Of a stretch of 64,000 nt of DNA, positions 16,862 through 25,752 are shown piece after piece. The position numbers and the translations under genes are program-made. Origin of the DNA: Prochlorococcus sp. AG-412-P08. Its GTDB lineage: Bacteria > Cyanobacteriota > Cyanobacteriia > PCC-6307 > Cyanobiaceae. Location: NCBI GenBank assembly GCA_003214695.1, contig QCLI01000007.1, forward strand, positions 1-64,000, written 5' to 3'. The notes below the pieces were generated by a model. It saw only the letters and a program-made list of their open reading frames with translations. It was not told the DNA's origin and searched no databases. Numbering within the stretch: the stretch's first letter is position 1; every line of letters starts with the position of its first letter.

Positions 16862-17107
16862 ATGTCTACTCAAGAATTATTAGAGGATTCGCTTAAGGAA
16901 CCTGCAATAGGGCAAACATCTAAATTCCAATGGCATGCTACACCAATAGGGATAGCAGCCCTATGTAGACAAGATCTTACTTGCTCTTCTAAAGCCTTCT
17001 ATGAGGATGCTCTAAAAGAAGGCTTAGAAGTAGGTCTTGATCTCAGTAGAGAAGAAAGGGAATCACATTACTCAAAAAAAGGCTTGGTAATTCTCTTTTA
17101 CTCTTAA
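16862..17107 (+). CDS. Hypothetical protein, 81 residues
   Basis: MSTQELLEDSLKEPAIGQTS then WHATPIGIAALCRQDLTCSS, ending in a segment that is acidic and then hydrophobic. No signal peptide. An 11-bp perfect inverted repeat begins five bases after its stop. Function unknown. Confidence 0.6.
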   Translation: MSTQELLEDSLKEPAIGQTSKFQWHATPIGIAALCRQDLTCSSKAFYEDALKEGLEVGLDLSREERESHYSKKGLVILFYS

Positions 17108-17111
17108 CAAA

Positions 17112-17136
17112 TCAACTTAAAATACTTTTAAGTTGA
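17112..17136. terminator. Perfect A/T-rich inverted repeat after the 81-residue gene
   Basis: TCAACTTAAAA, loop TAC, TTTTAAGTTGA: an 11-bp perfect stem directly after the stop at 17107. It lacks a U tract, so it may be a processing or stabilising hairpin instead of an intrinsic terminator. Confidence 0.4.
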
Positions 17137-17261
17137 ATCATACAGACTTTTAAAGATATTCATTAGTCTGTTGTTATAAAGACCTTAAGATTTTCTCTAT
17201 ATCCTATTTCTATTTTAATAAGTAAGAACAGGTTTTTATTTGTCACATGAGTTGAAAGTTT

Positions 17262-17294
17262 TAACTACTTTCATCAGCATGATGAAAGTAGTTA
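17262..17294 (+). promoter_or_regulatory. 15-bp perfect hairpin directly before the Nramp-like start codon
   Basis: Arms 17262-17276 and 17280-17294 are perfectly complementary (TAACTACTTTCATCA) around the 3-base loop GCA. The ATG is at 17302, so the hairpin would cover the ribosome-binding region, where the only purine run is GAAAG inside the stem. It could be a dyad operator for a metalloregulator or a translational control structure. Confidence 0.7.
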
Positions 17295-17301
17295 TTCAAT
17301 A

Positions 17302-18609
17302 ATGACACTTTCAAAAAAAGGTATTGGAAAATCTTTAGGTCCTGGAATTATTTTAGCCGCAGCTTGTATTGGTGGTTCACATTTAATGTCATCTACAACA
17401 GCCGGTGCAAGATTTGGTTTTGCACTAATAGGTCTGATTTTGCTTACCAATTTATTTAAATATCCTTTTCTCTTAGTTGGCACTCGTTTCACAGCAGTTA
17501 CAGGTCTCTCACTGTTAGAGGGGTTCAAAGCTCGCAACCCTCTATATCTACCTTTATATTTAATCGTCGGATTGGTAACCGGAACATTAACTATTGCTGC
17601 GGTTAGTTTTGTCACAGCTCTTCTCTTAACAAATATCCCTATTTTCTCCGCCTTCCCACCAATGGATCTCGCAATTGGGGTTTTGGTTGTAAGTGGCATG
17701 ATTTTATTGTTAGGCCAATATCAAGCTCTTGATAGAATTTCAAAGGTACTTGTCTTCATACTTTCAGTTTTAACTAGTTTTGCATTTCTCTCACTCATAC
17801 ATCGTGGGGCTATTGGAAGCATTGACATCAACCTTCTAAACAGCACTCCAAGTCCTTGGAAGCTTGATAATTTAGCTTTTTTAATACCCTTAATGGGTTG
17901 GATGCCAGGCCCTGTTGAGTTATGTGTATGGCCTTCTCTCTGGATGTTTTCCAAGTCACAAGAGACTAAGTACGTCGCAAAACAAGAAGAAGCAGAGTTT
18001 GATTTTAACCTTGGCTATTCAATTACTGTCATTACTGCCTTGCTGTTTGTATCTCTAGGTGCATTCACAATGTATGGAAGTGGTGAAGCAATGATGTCAG
18101 GAAGTGGCGTATCTTTTGCTCAAAACCTTATTCATCTTTATACAGAATCAATAGGTGACTGGGCTAGATGGATCATCATCCCGGCATCAATTGCAGCAAT
18201 GTTTAGTACAACGCTGACATGTCTAGATGCTTACCCAAGGAGCATTTCTGCTATTCAAGGGCTCCTCCAACAAACAGACAGAGGAATAAATTCTTCTTCT
18301 TCAGAAAGTAGACGTTTAAGACTATGGATTGTTTTGCATATATGTGCTTCTTTAGCAGGCCTTCTAGTTGCAAGGTCTGGTGGGGTTACTGTAAAAGATT
18401 TTGTGTTTGGAGCTATGACGGGCAGCTTCTTAAGCGCACCAATCTTTGCATGGATGGCAATGGATACACTGAATAGTCCACTAGTTGGGCGCCAGTATCA
18501 TTTCGGTCCATTGATGAAATCCTTATGTTGGTTGGGATTATTTTTCCTTGGAGGGTTTAGTATCCTTTTCATTGCACACACATTTTTTGGGTTAGGAGTT
18601 GCAAGATAA
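17302..18609 (+). CDS. Nramp-related divalent metal transporter
   Basis: 435-residue integral membrane protein with about 11 hydrophobic segments. The N-terminus (SLGPGIILAAACIGGSHLMSS, then GARFGF) aligns with Nramp helix 1, but the metal-binding DPGN motif is replaced by GGSH. In helix 6 the usual MPH is MPGPVEL. This matches an Nramp-related subgroup with G-x-S-H in helix 1. Mn, Fe or Mg specificity cannot be read from sequence. A 15-bp hairpin ends seven bases before the start. Confidence 0.82.
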   Translation: MTLSKKGIGKSLGPGIILAAACIGGSHLMSSTTAGARFGFALIGLILLTNLFKYPFLLVGTRFTAVTGLSLLEGFKARNPLYLPLYLIVGLVTGTLTIAAVSFVTALLLTNIPIFSAFPPMDLAIGVLVVSGMILLLGQYQALDRISKVLVFILSVLTSFAFLSLIHRGAIGSIDINLLNSTPSPWKLDNLAFLIPLMGWMPGPVELCVWPSLWMFSKSQETKYVAKQEEAEFDFNLGYSITVITALLFVSLGAFTMYGSGEAMMSGSGVSFAQNLIHLYTESIGDWARWIIIPASIAAMFSTTLTCLDAYPRSISAIQGLLQQTDRGINSSSSESRRLRLWIVLHICASLAGLLVARSGGVTVKDFVFGAMTGSFLSAPIFAWMAMDTLNSPLVGRQYHFGPLMKSLCWLGLFFLGGFSILFIAHTFFGLGVAR

Positions 18610-18768
18610 CAATCGGTAAGAATAAATTTGATATATCACCTCATAGCTTATGAATATCTAAATCTCTAAAGAAATCCTACTCAGGACCTTTATTGAGAGC
18701 TGAACTATCTCATTTAATATAAACGTTCCTTTTGTGATCCATTATGAACTTACTAAATATGATCATTA

Positions 18769-18793
18769 GATTTCTTCCTTGAATGAAGAAATC
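18769..18793. repeat. 9-bp inverted repeat between converging genes
   Basis: GATTTCTTC, seven-base loop, GAAGAAATC, located in the 287 bases between the transporter end (18609) and the MIF gene end (18897). No U tract follows on either strand. Rest of the spacer shows nothing. Confidence 0.4.
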
Positions 18794-18896
18794 ACATAGT
18801 TAACAAAATTAAAATTCAGAAAAAGAACTACGCCTTATCCTCAAAGTAAAAAAATTAATTTCAAACAAAAATAATCTAAACTATTTATAGGTTATT

Positions 18897-19235
18897 TTAC
18901 CCAAAAGTCCTTCCGTCCCACCCCCAATCTTTTGCTGGTATATCTTCAAATCTAATATAGATACGATTACTGGGAATTCCCGTCTTACTAGAAACTATCC
19001 TGCAGAAAACTTCTGACATATCAGAAGGCTTAATTGCACCTATCGATTTAATTTCTATATAACAAGAAGGGTCTTTGGAACCAGAGAATAGCATTGGGAC
19101 ATCTGTTTCTAGTAAGGCCATAACATACTTTTCAGGTTTACCAGTCGTGACAGCCAATTCCCTAGAGAGTTCTCGAAGGAGAAGTTCTGGGTTTTCGATA
19201 CTAGAAACAGAAGTTCGAACATTAATAAGAGGCAT
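18897..19235 (-). CDS. MIF/tautomerase superfamily protein
   Basis: 112 residues, homologous to animal macrophage migration inhibitory factor. After Met removal, Pro1 (PLINVRTSV) is the catalytic base of this fold. Other family features are the SRELAVTTGKPEKYVMALLE helix, IKSIGAI, and IYIRFEDIPAKDWGWDG-TFG at the C-terminus. Prochlorococcus MIF homologues are known from the literature and have tautomerase but not the usual MIF oxidoreductase CxxC; none is seen here. The physiological role is unknown. Confidence 0.93.
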   Translation of the reverse strand: MPLINVRTSVSSIENPELLLRELSRELAVTTGKPEKYVMALLETDVPMLFSGSKDPSCYIEIKSIGAIKPSDMSEVFCRIVSSKTGIPSNRIYIRFEDIPAKDWGWDGRTFG

Positions 19236-19799
19236 AACTTCCTAAGCAGAAAATTAGTGTATGCCATATTGTCTAGCAATTAATCTAAAAAAAAACCGTT
19301 AAATCAAAACTAAACTTGCTTTCATCATTTCCTACGACTACATAGGTATTCCTACAAATTAGAAATGTCAACAAAATTTAGTTTTATTTCTCAGTTGCTT
19401 CTAACTTAAGAAAAATAGAATTCTTCTCTCAAGTTATTTTTTGGTTAATCTAAAGTAAGAAGCTTTCTTGATATCTACACAACTGAAGTGGTAAGACTTT
19501 TGAGTTTATAAATCATTGTAACTCTTGATACAGCCAAAGAAATTGAGAGTCCTGCTAAAGAAATACATAAAGAACAATGTGGAAAACCCATTTTTAAAGG
19601 ACTCAGGAAAGAAATCTAAACAAAGATCTAACAGACTAGCGCAAGATATTGGCAATTTAACGGGAAATCTTCGCCATTCTTTTCAATAAGCCTGCGGCTT
19701 TTTCTAGAAGTTCTCGACATAGGAATGAGCCGTGTTTTTTTAATAGAATTAGTAATTACAGTACAAATATCAAGATTCATGAGTAAAAGCCACCATTAG
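19236..19799. other. 564-base intergenic region
   Basis: No supported gene. A small GC hairpin AAGCC-TGC-GGCTT followed by TTTCT (19688-19704) could end a short plus-strand transcript. A plus-strand open stretch near 19526-19618 has no start codon. An unannotated sRNA is possible but not demonstrated. Confidence 0.35.
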
Positions 19800-20063
19800 C
19801 TAATTATTTAAGGTCTCTTTGGCACATTGCTTAGCAGAGTTTTCATCATTATTACCGTCATCTATAATTGCGCTTAGAGCACAATCACAGAAAGATTCAA
19901 GGGCAACCTCGGGGATACCAACAACTACAGGATTAGTTTTAACTGCAAGAACACATTCCTGATATTGATCCTGAGAATAGGCATCTACCCTTAGAGCAAG
20001 CGAAAAAGCAACTATAAGAAATGTCGCAAATAATCTAGAAAGATTAAATAAAAGTTTCTTCAC
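19800..20063 (-). CDS. Small secreted protein with four Cys
   Basis: 87 residues. A signal peptide is clear: MKKLLFNLSRLF, then a hydrophobic core ATFLIVAFSLAL and a likely cleavage after VDA. The mature part is about 60 residues, acidic, with Cys in ECVL, FCDC and QCAKE, suggesting two disulfides in the periplasm or lumen. Function unknown. Confidence 0.72.
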   Translation of the reverse strand: MKKLLFNLSRLFATFLIVAFSLALRVDAYSQDQYQECVLAVKTNPVVVGIPEVALESFCDCALSAIIDDGNNDENSAKQCAKETLNN

Positions 20064-20208
20064 AAGAACTAAATGGATAAAACAATCCCCTTACAAATAA
20101 GCAATAAGGAGATTCTAAATTTTAGTCATTTTTGAGTTAATTCATTGAGTATGTATGTTTTTCTATCTCTAAAAAGCAAGGCAAGAACAAAGCTGTTAGC
20201 GGAGAAGA

Positions 20209-21330
20209 TTATGTAGTTGAAAGCTGCTGAGATTTCCTATCCCAAAGAATATACTTGAAGCACCCTGGGATATCTCTAATGCTTAGATATCTTGCATTTA
20301 AAAGTAAGTGCTTGTTGCGATTATGACAATCACGCAAATTATAGTTAGGGATGCGATCACATAAGTGATGAATACTGTGATAGGAGATGTCTGCCAAAAA
20401 CCAGTTTAAGATCCAAGGTAAGTTCAAATTACTACTACCTTCAATTGCACCACGCAAAGAACTCCATTGAGCAGTTGCATTTGCATATGAACCTTTAAAG
20501 TTGTGTTGAACAAAAAAGATACAAATAAATATTGCTGCTGAGGCAGTCATAACTAAAGAATAGCAAGTTAGGAATAAGGCAAATCCAAGCCATCGACTCA
20601 TCAGAACCCAAGAGGTTATAACAAGTAAATTGTTAAAAAATAAATCCATATTCTCAGGGAGTGTATCGCCGTAACCCGTGTGATAGGTCTTGAATCTAGT
20701 TTTAAATCTAAAAAGATTCATAAAGTCTCTTTTAATGCAGGTATGTACAAATTCAGTTGATAGTGACCAGAGGAAATGAGTTGTTGCCATTAAAAGAGCA
20801 ACTCGAGGCTTAATAACAAGGTAAAAAAAGCCTCCAGGGAATAACATCAACCAATGACGACTAACTGAATACCAAAACTTATTTGTTCTCGACAATTCTT
20901 GGTAATTCTCGAGAGTAAGTACATCAATCGGGCCACGGTATATCTCCCAATCACCATTATGTCTATGGTGAAAGGCATGATCCCTTGACCAGGGGTGTTG
21001 TGGAATTGCATTTATTACTCCAAGGGAAAAACCAACTAATCTGTTAAGCCAACGGGTACGAAAAAGTGATCCATGTCCACAATCATGCATTAAAGAGAAA
21101 GTTCGTGATGAAAATAAAGTCAAAAGTACCAGAGAAGGTGCAATTTGCATGATCTTTAGAGCCTCGGATACCCCTGATTCAGATATAGATTCTATTAAAA
21201 TCCAAAGTCCTGCAATCGGTAGAATTGTAATTAAAACTTGCCAAGATGCCTTTGCATTACTCCTATGCAAATATGGAGTAATGATAAAATCAGACCTTTT
21301 AATTGTTTGATTCTTTGTAAGTTCTACCAA
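20209..21330 (-). CDS. Membrane fatty acid desaturase, bacterial DesA-like subfamily
   Basis: 373-residue membrane di-iron desaturase. His boxes: HDCGH, HAFHH (with RHNGDWE following) and HSIHH near the C-terminus. The first box context (HDCGHGSLF, then WLNRLVGF) and the ending RIPNYNLRDCHN resemble DesA-type acyl-lipid desaturases of bacteria. Regioselectivity cannot be read from sequence. A second desaturase of a different subfamily lies 1.8 kb upstream on the same strand (23123-24274). Confidence 0.88.
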   Translation of the reverse strand: MVELTKNQTIKRSDFIITPYLHRSNAKASWQVLITILPIAGLWILIESISESGVSEALKIMQIAPSLVLLTLFSSRTFSLMHDCGHGSLFRTRWLNRLVGFSLGVINAIPQHPWSRDHAFHHRHNGDWEIYRGPIDVLTLENYQELSRTNKFWYSVSRHWLMLFPGGFFYLVIKPRVALLMATTHFLWSLSTEFVHTCIKRDFMNLFRFKTRFKTYHTGYGDTLPENMDLFFNNLLVITSWVLMSRWLGFALFLTCYSLVMTASAAIFICIFFVQHNFKGSYANATAQWSSLRGAIEGSSNLNLPWILNWFLADISYHSIHHLCDRIPNYNLRDCHNRNKHLLLNARYLSIRDIPGCFKYILWDRKSQQLSTT

Positions 21331-21544
21331 GTTCTTCCAGCTACTTTATAAGTATCGCATTCAATTACCTCAAAAAAGTCTAAAGATCAATTCTTTCCTA
21401 CAATTATTTTCTTTGCCGGCCAACAGGGAAGATCAAAAGTTATCAATTTCTGATCATTGGTAACACCTCTTCAAAGATGAAAAAACTCAACAATAAAAAT
21501 CAATATTTGCTGGCCATCAAAAAAAACTAACGTTGAATCAACAT

Positions 21545-21793
21545 CTAAAACGTTTTAGTCTCTTTAACAACGAAACTACTCTTGGTCAAAAGTGAAGTTC
21601 CCTGAAGTTCTAACCCTTTCACACTAGAAATTTCCCCTTTAAGACCTTCTAATGTAAGTTGTTCAATCATTGATTGGATGACTTGGTCTTCCACTAACTT
21701 CTGATCAATCCTATCAGGTGTCATTTTCTCGAACAGCTTGCCTGCCTTAGCTTTTACTACTTCAGAGGCATTGGTTATCTTTAAAAGAATCAT
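21545..21793 (-). CDS. Hypothetical protein, 82 residues
   Basis: Soluble and charged: MILLKITNASEVVKAKAGKL at the N-terminus, then helical DQKLVEDQVIQSMIEQLTLE and a strand-rich C-terminus. No family recognised. It lies between the desaturase and the phosphoribosyltransferase on the same strand, with over 150-base gaps, so probably independent. Confidence 0.6.
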   Translation of the reverse strand: MILLKITNASEVVKAKAGKLFEKMTPDRIDQKLVEDQVIQSMIEQLTLEGLKGEISSVKGLELQGTSLLTKSSFVVKETKTF

Positions 21794-21948
21794 GTGAAGA
21801 AGTTTTCCTATAAGTTAATCGATTAACAAGAAAGAGTCTATATTCAATCAAACTTAGTCGTATCAATTCTATACCTCGTTTTACTTTCATTGCTGTGAGA
21901 GTTTACATAGCGAAGCTAGAAAATCAGCTTCTTTGATTAGTTTTACTA

Positions 21949-22341
21949 TCACAATTTACCTCGTCTAAGTTGAAAAGACTCTCTATCTTGCTCTGCTAGC
22001 AAAGGGTTCTCCCAGGGGAAAACAAGCCACTCTGAAGTATCACATACTTCTACAGCATTCCACCAGATTGGTTCAATTTTGCTAAACCAAACAAATGCTG
22101 TAACCCCAGAAAGCCTTTTGATTTTATTTAAAGTCAACCCTGTCTCATAAACATCATCTACTACTAATGAGTTAGGTATAGGCTCTCTGAGAAATGGAAT
22201 AGTCAATAAGTGACTTATGGCAACTGATAGGCAAAGACCTCCCCGAGGGAAACCATATACTCCTGAGAACTTCTTATACCTACATGCATAAGTAATCTGA
22301 TTTAAAGAAGAGTCAAAATCATCCCAACTAAGTTTTCTCAT
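21949..22341 (-). CDS. Phosphoribosyltransferase-like protein
   Basis: 130 residues of the type I PRTase fold. The PRPP-binding motif SLVVDDVYETGLTL is intact, and GVYGFPRGGLCLSVAISHLL is the upstream phosphate-binding loop. The ending FPWE(N)P resembles Gpt-type purine phosphoribosyltransferases, but the protein is shorter than E. coli Gpt (152). Substrate unknown. Purine salvage or a regulatory role are both possible. Confidence 0.82.
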   Translation of the reverse strand: MRKLSWDDFDSSLNQITYACRYKKFSGVYGFPRGGLCLSVAISHLLTIPFLREPIPNSLVVDDVYETGLTLNKIKRLSGVTAFVWFSKIEPIWWNAVEVCDTSEWLVFPWENPLLAEQDRESFQLRRGKL

Positions 22342-22491
22342 GGCATCTAAAAGGTAAAAAGATAATCATATTTATAGAAATCTAAAAGCTATTAGATTTT
22401 TAGGCTTTGAAAGTTTAAAGGCAGACATTTACATTTTAGTAACCAAGGTATCCACCTCAAAATAAAATTATTTTAATGAATTTTGCTAAAA

Positions 22492-22941
22492 TCAAGCTTC
22501 AAACAATCTAATGAAGAGCCCGAGCTCTGAGCGCTTAATAATAATTAGGTTGCCCTTCGTTGTTAGAAATGTCTTTTCACTAATAACACCACTCGTTAAA
22601 ATTATTTTCTCGACTTTTCCAGTAAATCTTCCACGAGTCCAATCAATCCTTCTTTCAATCATGCTCCTCCAATTCTTCTCTAAAACTCCTGCTAAATTTA
22701 AAGAGCTTAAAAAAATTGCAATGGTTCCCCTCAACGCTATAGGGAAAGATTCATCTGAAGACTCAGAAGGAGTTTGCCCAGCATTGAGTTTCATGGCTGT
22801 AGGACTCTTCTCAATGCTATGAAATTTTGAATAAACTTGTTCTTGAATTAACTCATAAGTTAATTCTAATTGATCTCTAACCATATGAAATTTAGAGCTA
22901 ACATCTCTTTTTTGATTCCTGAGATAAGTGCCAACAGTCAT
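22492..22941 (-). CDS. Hypothetical protein, 149 residues
   Basis: A charged N-terminal helix (MTVGTYLRNQKRDVSSK), then a low-complexity Ser/Glu segment (PSESSDESF), a hydrophobic stretch IAIFLSSLNLAG and a basic C-terminal half that looks beta-rich (VEKIILTSGVISEKTFLTTKG). No family recognised. It may be peripheral to membrane. Confidence 0.62.
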   Translation of the reverse strand: MTVGTYLRNQKRDVSSKFHMVRDQLELTYELIQEQVYSKFHSIEKSPTAMKLNAGQTPSESSDESFPIALRGTIAIFLSSLNLAGVLEKNWRSMIERRIDWTRGRFTGKVEKIILTSGVISEKTFLTTKGNLIIIKRSELGLFIRLFEA

Positions 22942-23122
22942 TCATGTTCAAAATTACTAAGCTTTTTCTAACAGCTTGAGAACTAATTTCAATCCTTGTA
23001 GTCAAATATCCCTTCCTTTCGTTATAAAACAATCTTTTTCAAAAAATTAGTTAAATTAAAAATCAACATATTTTTTACTTCCTAAAAATCTATAAAGAAG
23101 AGATGACTCAAGGGGAAGCTAT

Positions 23123-24274
23123 CTAAAGCTTTTGCCAAAGATATCTAAAGCTTCCTTTCTCAGCTTTAACAGCAACACAATTACTTGCGATCATCCACAG
23201 AGCTCTATGTATAGGAGTGGGGTTGAAAAGATAAATCTTTGGGAAACCCTCCTTAATCGCACGAGTTGCCTCCTTTGCATGATAATGAGGGACTGATGGT
23301 GCTATGTGATGAATCACATGAGTAGAGCCGATATGATGATGAAGAAAATTCAAAATTTTCCCATAAGGTCGGTCAATTGAAAGAAATGCTCCACGCATAA
23401 AAGAAAAGTCTGAGCCAGATAAATGTGGAACATCGGTATCAGTATGATGCAACCATGTGTAGACAACCAACCAGCAATTAACTACTAGCAAAGGTGCAAA
23501 GTAAATAGTCACAACTGACATTATGCCAAAATTCCATCCCCAAAAAAATAATACGCATAAGAAAATTCCTATTCCAAAATCTGACATCCAAACTTTCTTA
23601 GACCAGTTTCCAGGCCACATTGTCTTAGAAAAAGGTGCCCTTGGCCAAAAGTGATTCGAGAGTCCATACTTAGGTCCACCAGTTTTACCAGCCATTAAAT
23701 AGGCAGGCCACCCCAGCAATAAGTGAAGAATAAGCTGCAAAACACCAAAAGTTGTCTTCCCAATAGATTGAGAATAGGCTATTTCTTCATCACCACCAGC
23801 CTGTTCACTAATGCCATTAGCTCCAATCACTAAAGGAACATGTGTTTCACCATCTGTTATGTGATTAGTAAATCTATGATGGATTGAATGGGACCTTTGC
23901 CAGGAGAAGTAAGGCACTAAAAGAATCGTGTGCAAAAAGTACCCAATAACTGTCTCTAACCTTCGATTATTTGAGAAAGCACCATGACCACACTCATGTG
24001 CTATAACCCAAAAACCCATAGCAGTAGTTCCTGAAATCATTGCATATAAAATCCATACCAAAACCATTGATAGCTTTAGAGGTATAGAAAAACCAATTAC
24101 AACTACAATTGCCTGTATGAAAATTGACTGGCACAGATACGCCAGAGATGTAAGTGTTTGACGTGTAAAGCATCGATTTGGGACGACACTGGCAATATCT
24201 GACATGCTTGGTATGTCAGTCATCTTCACTGCCAAAGCCTGACCATTAAGGCCAGAGAGAAGAACGTTTTTCAA
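23123..24274 (-). CDS. Membrane fatty acid desaturase, FAD2-like subfamily
   Basis: 383-residue membrane di-iron desaturase (about 366 if it starts at the internal Met of MTDIPSMSDIASV). His boxes HECGHGAF, HSIHHRFTNH and HVIHH are in the order and spacing of the plant FAD2/omega-6 and omega-3 type. YFSWQRSHSIHH is very plant-like. Likely adds a double bond to membrane lipid acyl chains; delta-12 versus delta-15 is not decided by the sequence alone. Confidence 0.9.
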   Translation of the reverse strand: MKNVLLSGLNGQALAVKMTDIPSMSDIASVVPNRCFTRQTLTSLAYLCQSIFIQAIVVVIGFSIPLKLSMVLVWILYAMISGTTAMGFWVIAHECGHGAFSNNRRLETVIGYFLHTILLVPYFSWQRSHSIHHRFTNHITDGETHVPLVIGANGISEQAGGDEEIAYSQSIGKTTFGVLQLILHLLLGWPAYLMAGKTGGPKYGLSNHFWPRAPFSKTMWPGNWSKKVWMSDFGIGIFLCVLFFWGWNFGIMSVVTIYFAPLLVVNCWLVVYTWLHHTDTDVPHLSGSDFSFMRGAFLSIDRPYGKILNFLHHHIGSTHVIHHIAPSVPHYHAKEATRAIKEGFPKIYLFNPTPIHRALWMIASNCVAVKAEKGSFRYLWQKL

Positions 24275-24612
24275 ACTGTTGGGCTAGAAGAGGAAAGTTT
24301 TTTCTAATTTAGAACCAGGAACGGTTAACTTAAGCTGTTTTTCTCAGAATCTAGATGTGAGAGCAGGCAAACCTATAGCTCAAGTCTCAGAAAACTGTGC
24401 AAAAAGAGAATATTTATACTTAATTCTAGAAAAAAGAAATCCTCATCAATGGAGTTAATGATCTGTGAGTATTAATAACTAAAACTAGGCTATAGCTGTA
24501 GAATATAGCTGTTTTTATGACTTTTAATTAAGTCTCATAAAGAACTCTAAACGTAATAGAACTTTTACTTAAAGCATGATCTATTTATAACCAAAACAAA
24601 TATGTTGTCACG
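24275..24612. other. Intergenic region between divergent genes
   Basis: 338 bases between the divergent desaturase and the 67-residue membrane protein, presumably holding both promoters. I see repeated TATAGCTGT (near 24490-24510) but no certain promoter or ORF. Confidence 0.35.
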
Positions 24613-24816
24613 ATGAACCACTCCCTCAGCCTTCTTCTATATGCTTGCGGATGGGTAATAGCGTGGTTTGTACTCAGCTCAATTATTGATTATGGGCTGG
24701 TAGTAACGAACGTCTACGAAGCAGGCGAGAAAGGTAAATTCATAACTTATTCACTTGGGGCTGTAATATCTTTTGCCGGGGCTTTTTCATTGTATAAGGA
24801 AGTTTTCCCTGAATAG
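24613..24816 (+). CDS. Small two-helix membrane protein, 67 residues
   Basis: MNHSLSLLLYACGWVIAWFV begins the first helix. Then a polar loop YEAGEKGKF leads to a second helix SLGAVISFAGAFSLY and ends KEVFPE. Codon use and layout favour a real protein. Function unknown. Confidence 0.7.
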   Translation: MNHSLSLLLYACGWVIAWFVLSSIIDYGLVVTNVYEAGEKGKFITYSLGAVISFAGAFSLYKEVFPE

Positions 24817-25068
24817 TTTTTTTGATGATCGGTATTTCATTTAGAATTAGCATGAACTAATTGCTAAATATTCTCATTCTATAAAAAAGTAATGCTGTAA
24901 CAAGAGCGCAATAGGCTTAATTCTTAATTGTTAAAGAAGGTTTTTTATAAGTTTCACTGTTTGCTTGAATATTTTTCGAGGAAGTTTTCACAAGTCATGA
25001 ACGGATATATCTGAGTTTCTGAACTTCCTATCAGAGAAAAAAACCGTTACATTTTTCGACGTATAGAG

Positions 25069-25218
25069 ATGGCCCCACTAACTACTCAAAGTCCTATGGA
25101 TACAGGAGGAAGGATCAGAAAGAGAACATAACAGTCAGTGATATCAGAAGAATGGCTTGAAGAACAAAAAATAAGCATTAGAATAAAAAAAAATGAATTT
25201 GATGTATCAAAAACCTAG
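25069..25218 (+). pseudogene. Interrupted small ORF with an in-frame stop
   Basis: ATG at 25069 opens MAPLTTQSPMDTGGRIRKRT, stops with TAA at 25129-25131, and the same frame continues QSVISEEWLEEQKISIRIKK and NEFDVSKT to a TAG at 25216-25218. Both halves look protein-like, so a single nonsense change in a 49-residue gene is the simplest reading. A sequencing error is also possible. Confidence 0.35.
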
Positions 25219-25369
25219 GCATAGGAAAAATTCAAGCAACCTTTTCGATCCTAATATCCAAGGCTTGTCTACTTATGACCTGACGTACATAACTTCAGTT
25301 CAAAATAGAATCAAGAATGAAGAATTGCTTCTAAAATCTGAAAATAGACAGGTGTCAAGAAAGAGCTAA
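25193..25369 (+). CDS. Small basic hypothetical protein, 58 residues
   Basis: MNLMYQKPRHRKNSSNLFDP, then LSTYDLTYITSVQNRIKNEE and a Lys/Arg-rich end. It overlaps the following ORF as TAATG, a classic arrangement for translational coupling, which supports both. Its first 26 bases overlap the end of the interrupted ORF. Function unknown. Confidence 0.5.
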   Translation: MNLMYQKPRHRKNSSNLFDPNIQGLSTYDLTYITSVQNRIKNEELLLKSENRQVSRKS

Positions 25370-25566
25370 TGGTTTTCCCCATACTAAGATCAATGACAGA
25401 ACTCCTGCTACAAGTCAAGCAGGAAGAAAAAAGGAAAGCAGAAAAAGGTTTTGCCAACAGGGATGCTATGCACAGATATATCAAGTTGACGGAGGAAATG
25501 AACAAGAGTGTTAAACGTAAAAGGGCAAGAAAGCTTCTCCAACAGTCTCAGAAAAAAGCCGCCTAG
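25369..25566 (+). CDS. Small basic helical protein, 65 residues
   Basis: Start chosen at 25369 because it shares an A with the upstream stop (TAATG); an internal ATG at 25393 is the alternative. The sequence is a long Lys/Arg/Glu helix (LLLQVKQEEKRKAEKGF and MNKSVKRKRARKLLQQSQKK), with a net positive charge suggesting nucleic-acid contact. Function unknown. Confidence 0.55.
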   Translation: MVFPILRSMTELLLQVKQEEKRKAEKGFANRDAMHRYIKLTEEMNKSVKRKRARKLLQQSQKKAA

Positions 25567-25752
25567 GGAAATCTGGCAATTATCATTACCAGCAAGGCCA
25601 AAAGATATATCTACAGTGAAATTTCTGTGGAAGATTAAGTATATCGATTCTTATGAAGTTTTCATTGGCAGCACGGTTGTCTCCTAAAAATAGAGCTTGA
25701 GTTGAGTAAGGCCCCTTTTTGTGGTAGATATTACTATAGGTGATTTTTATCG

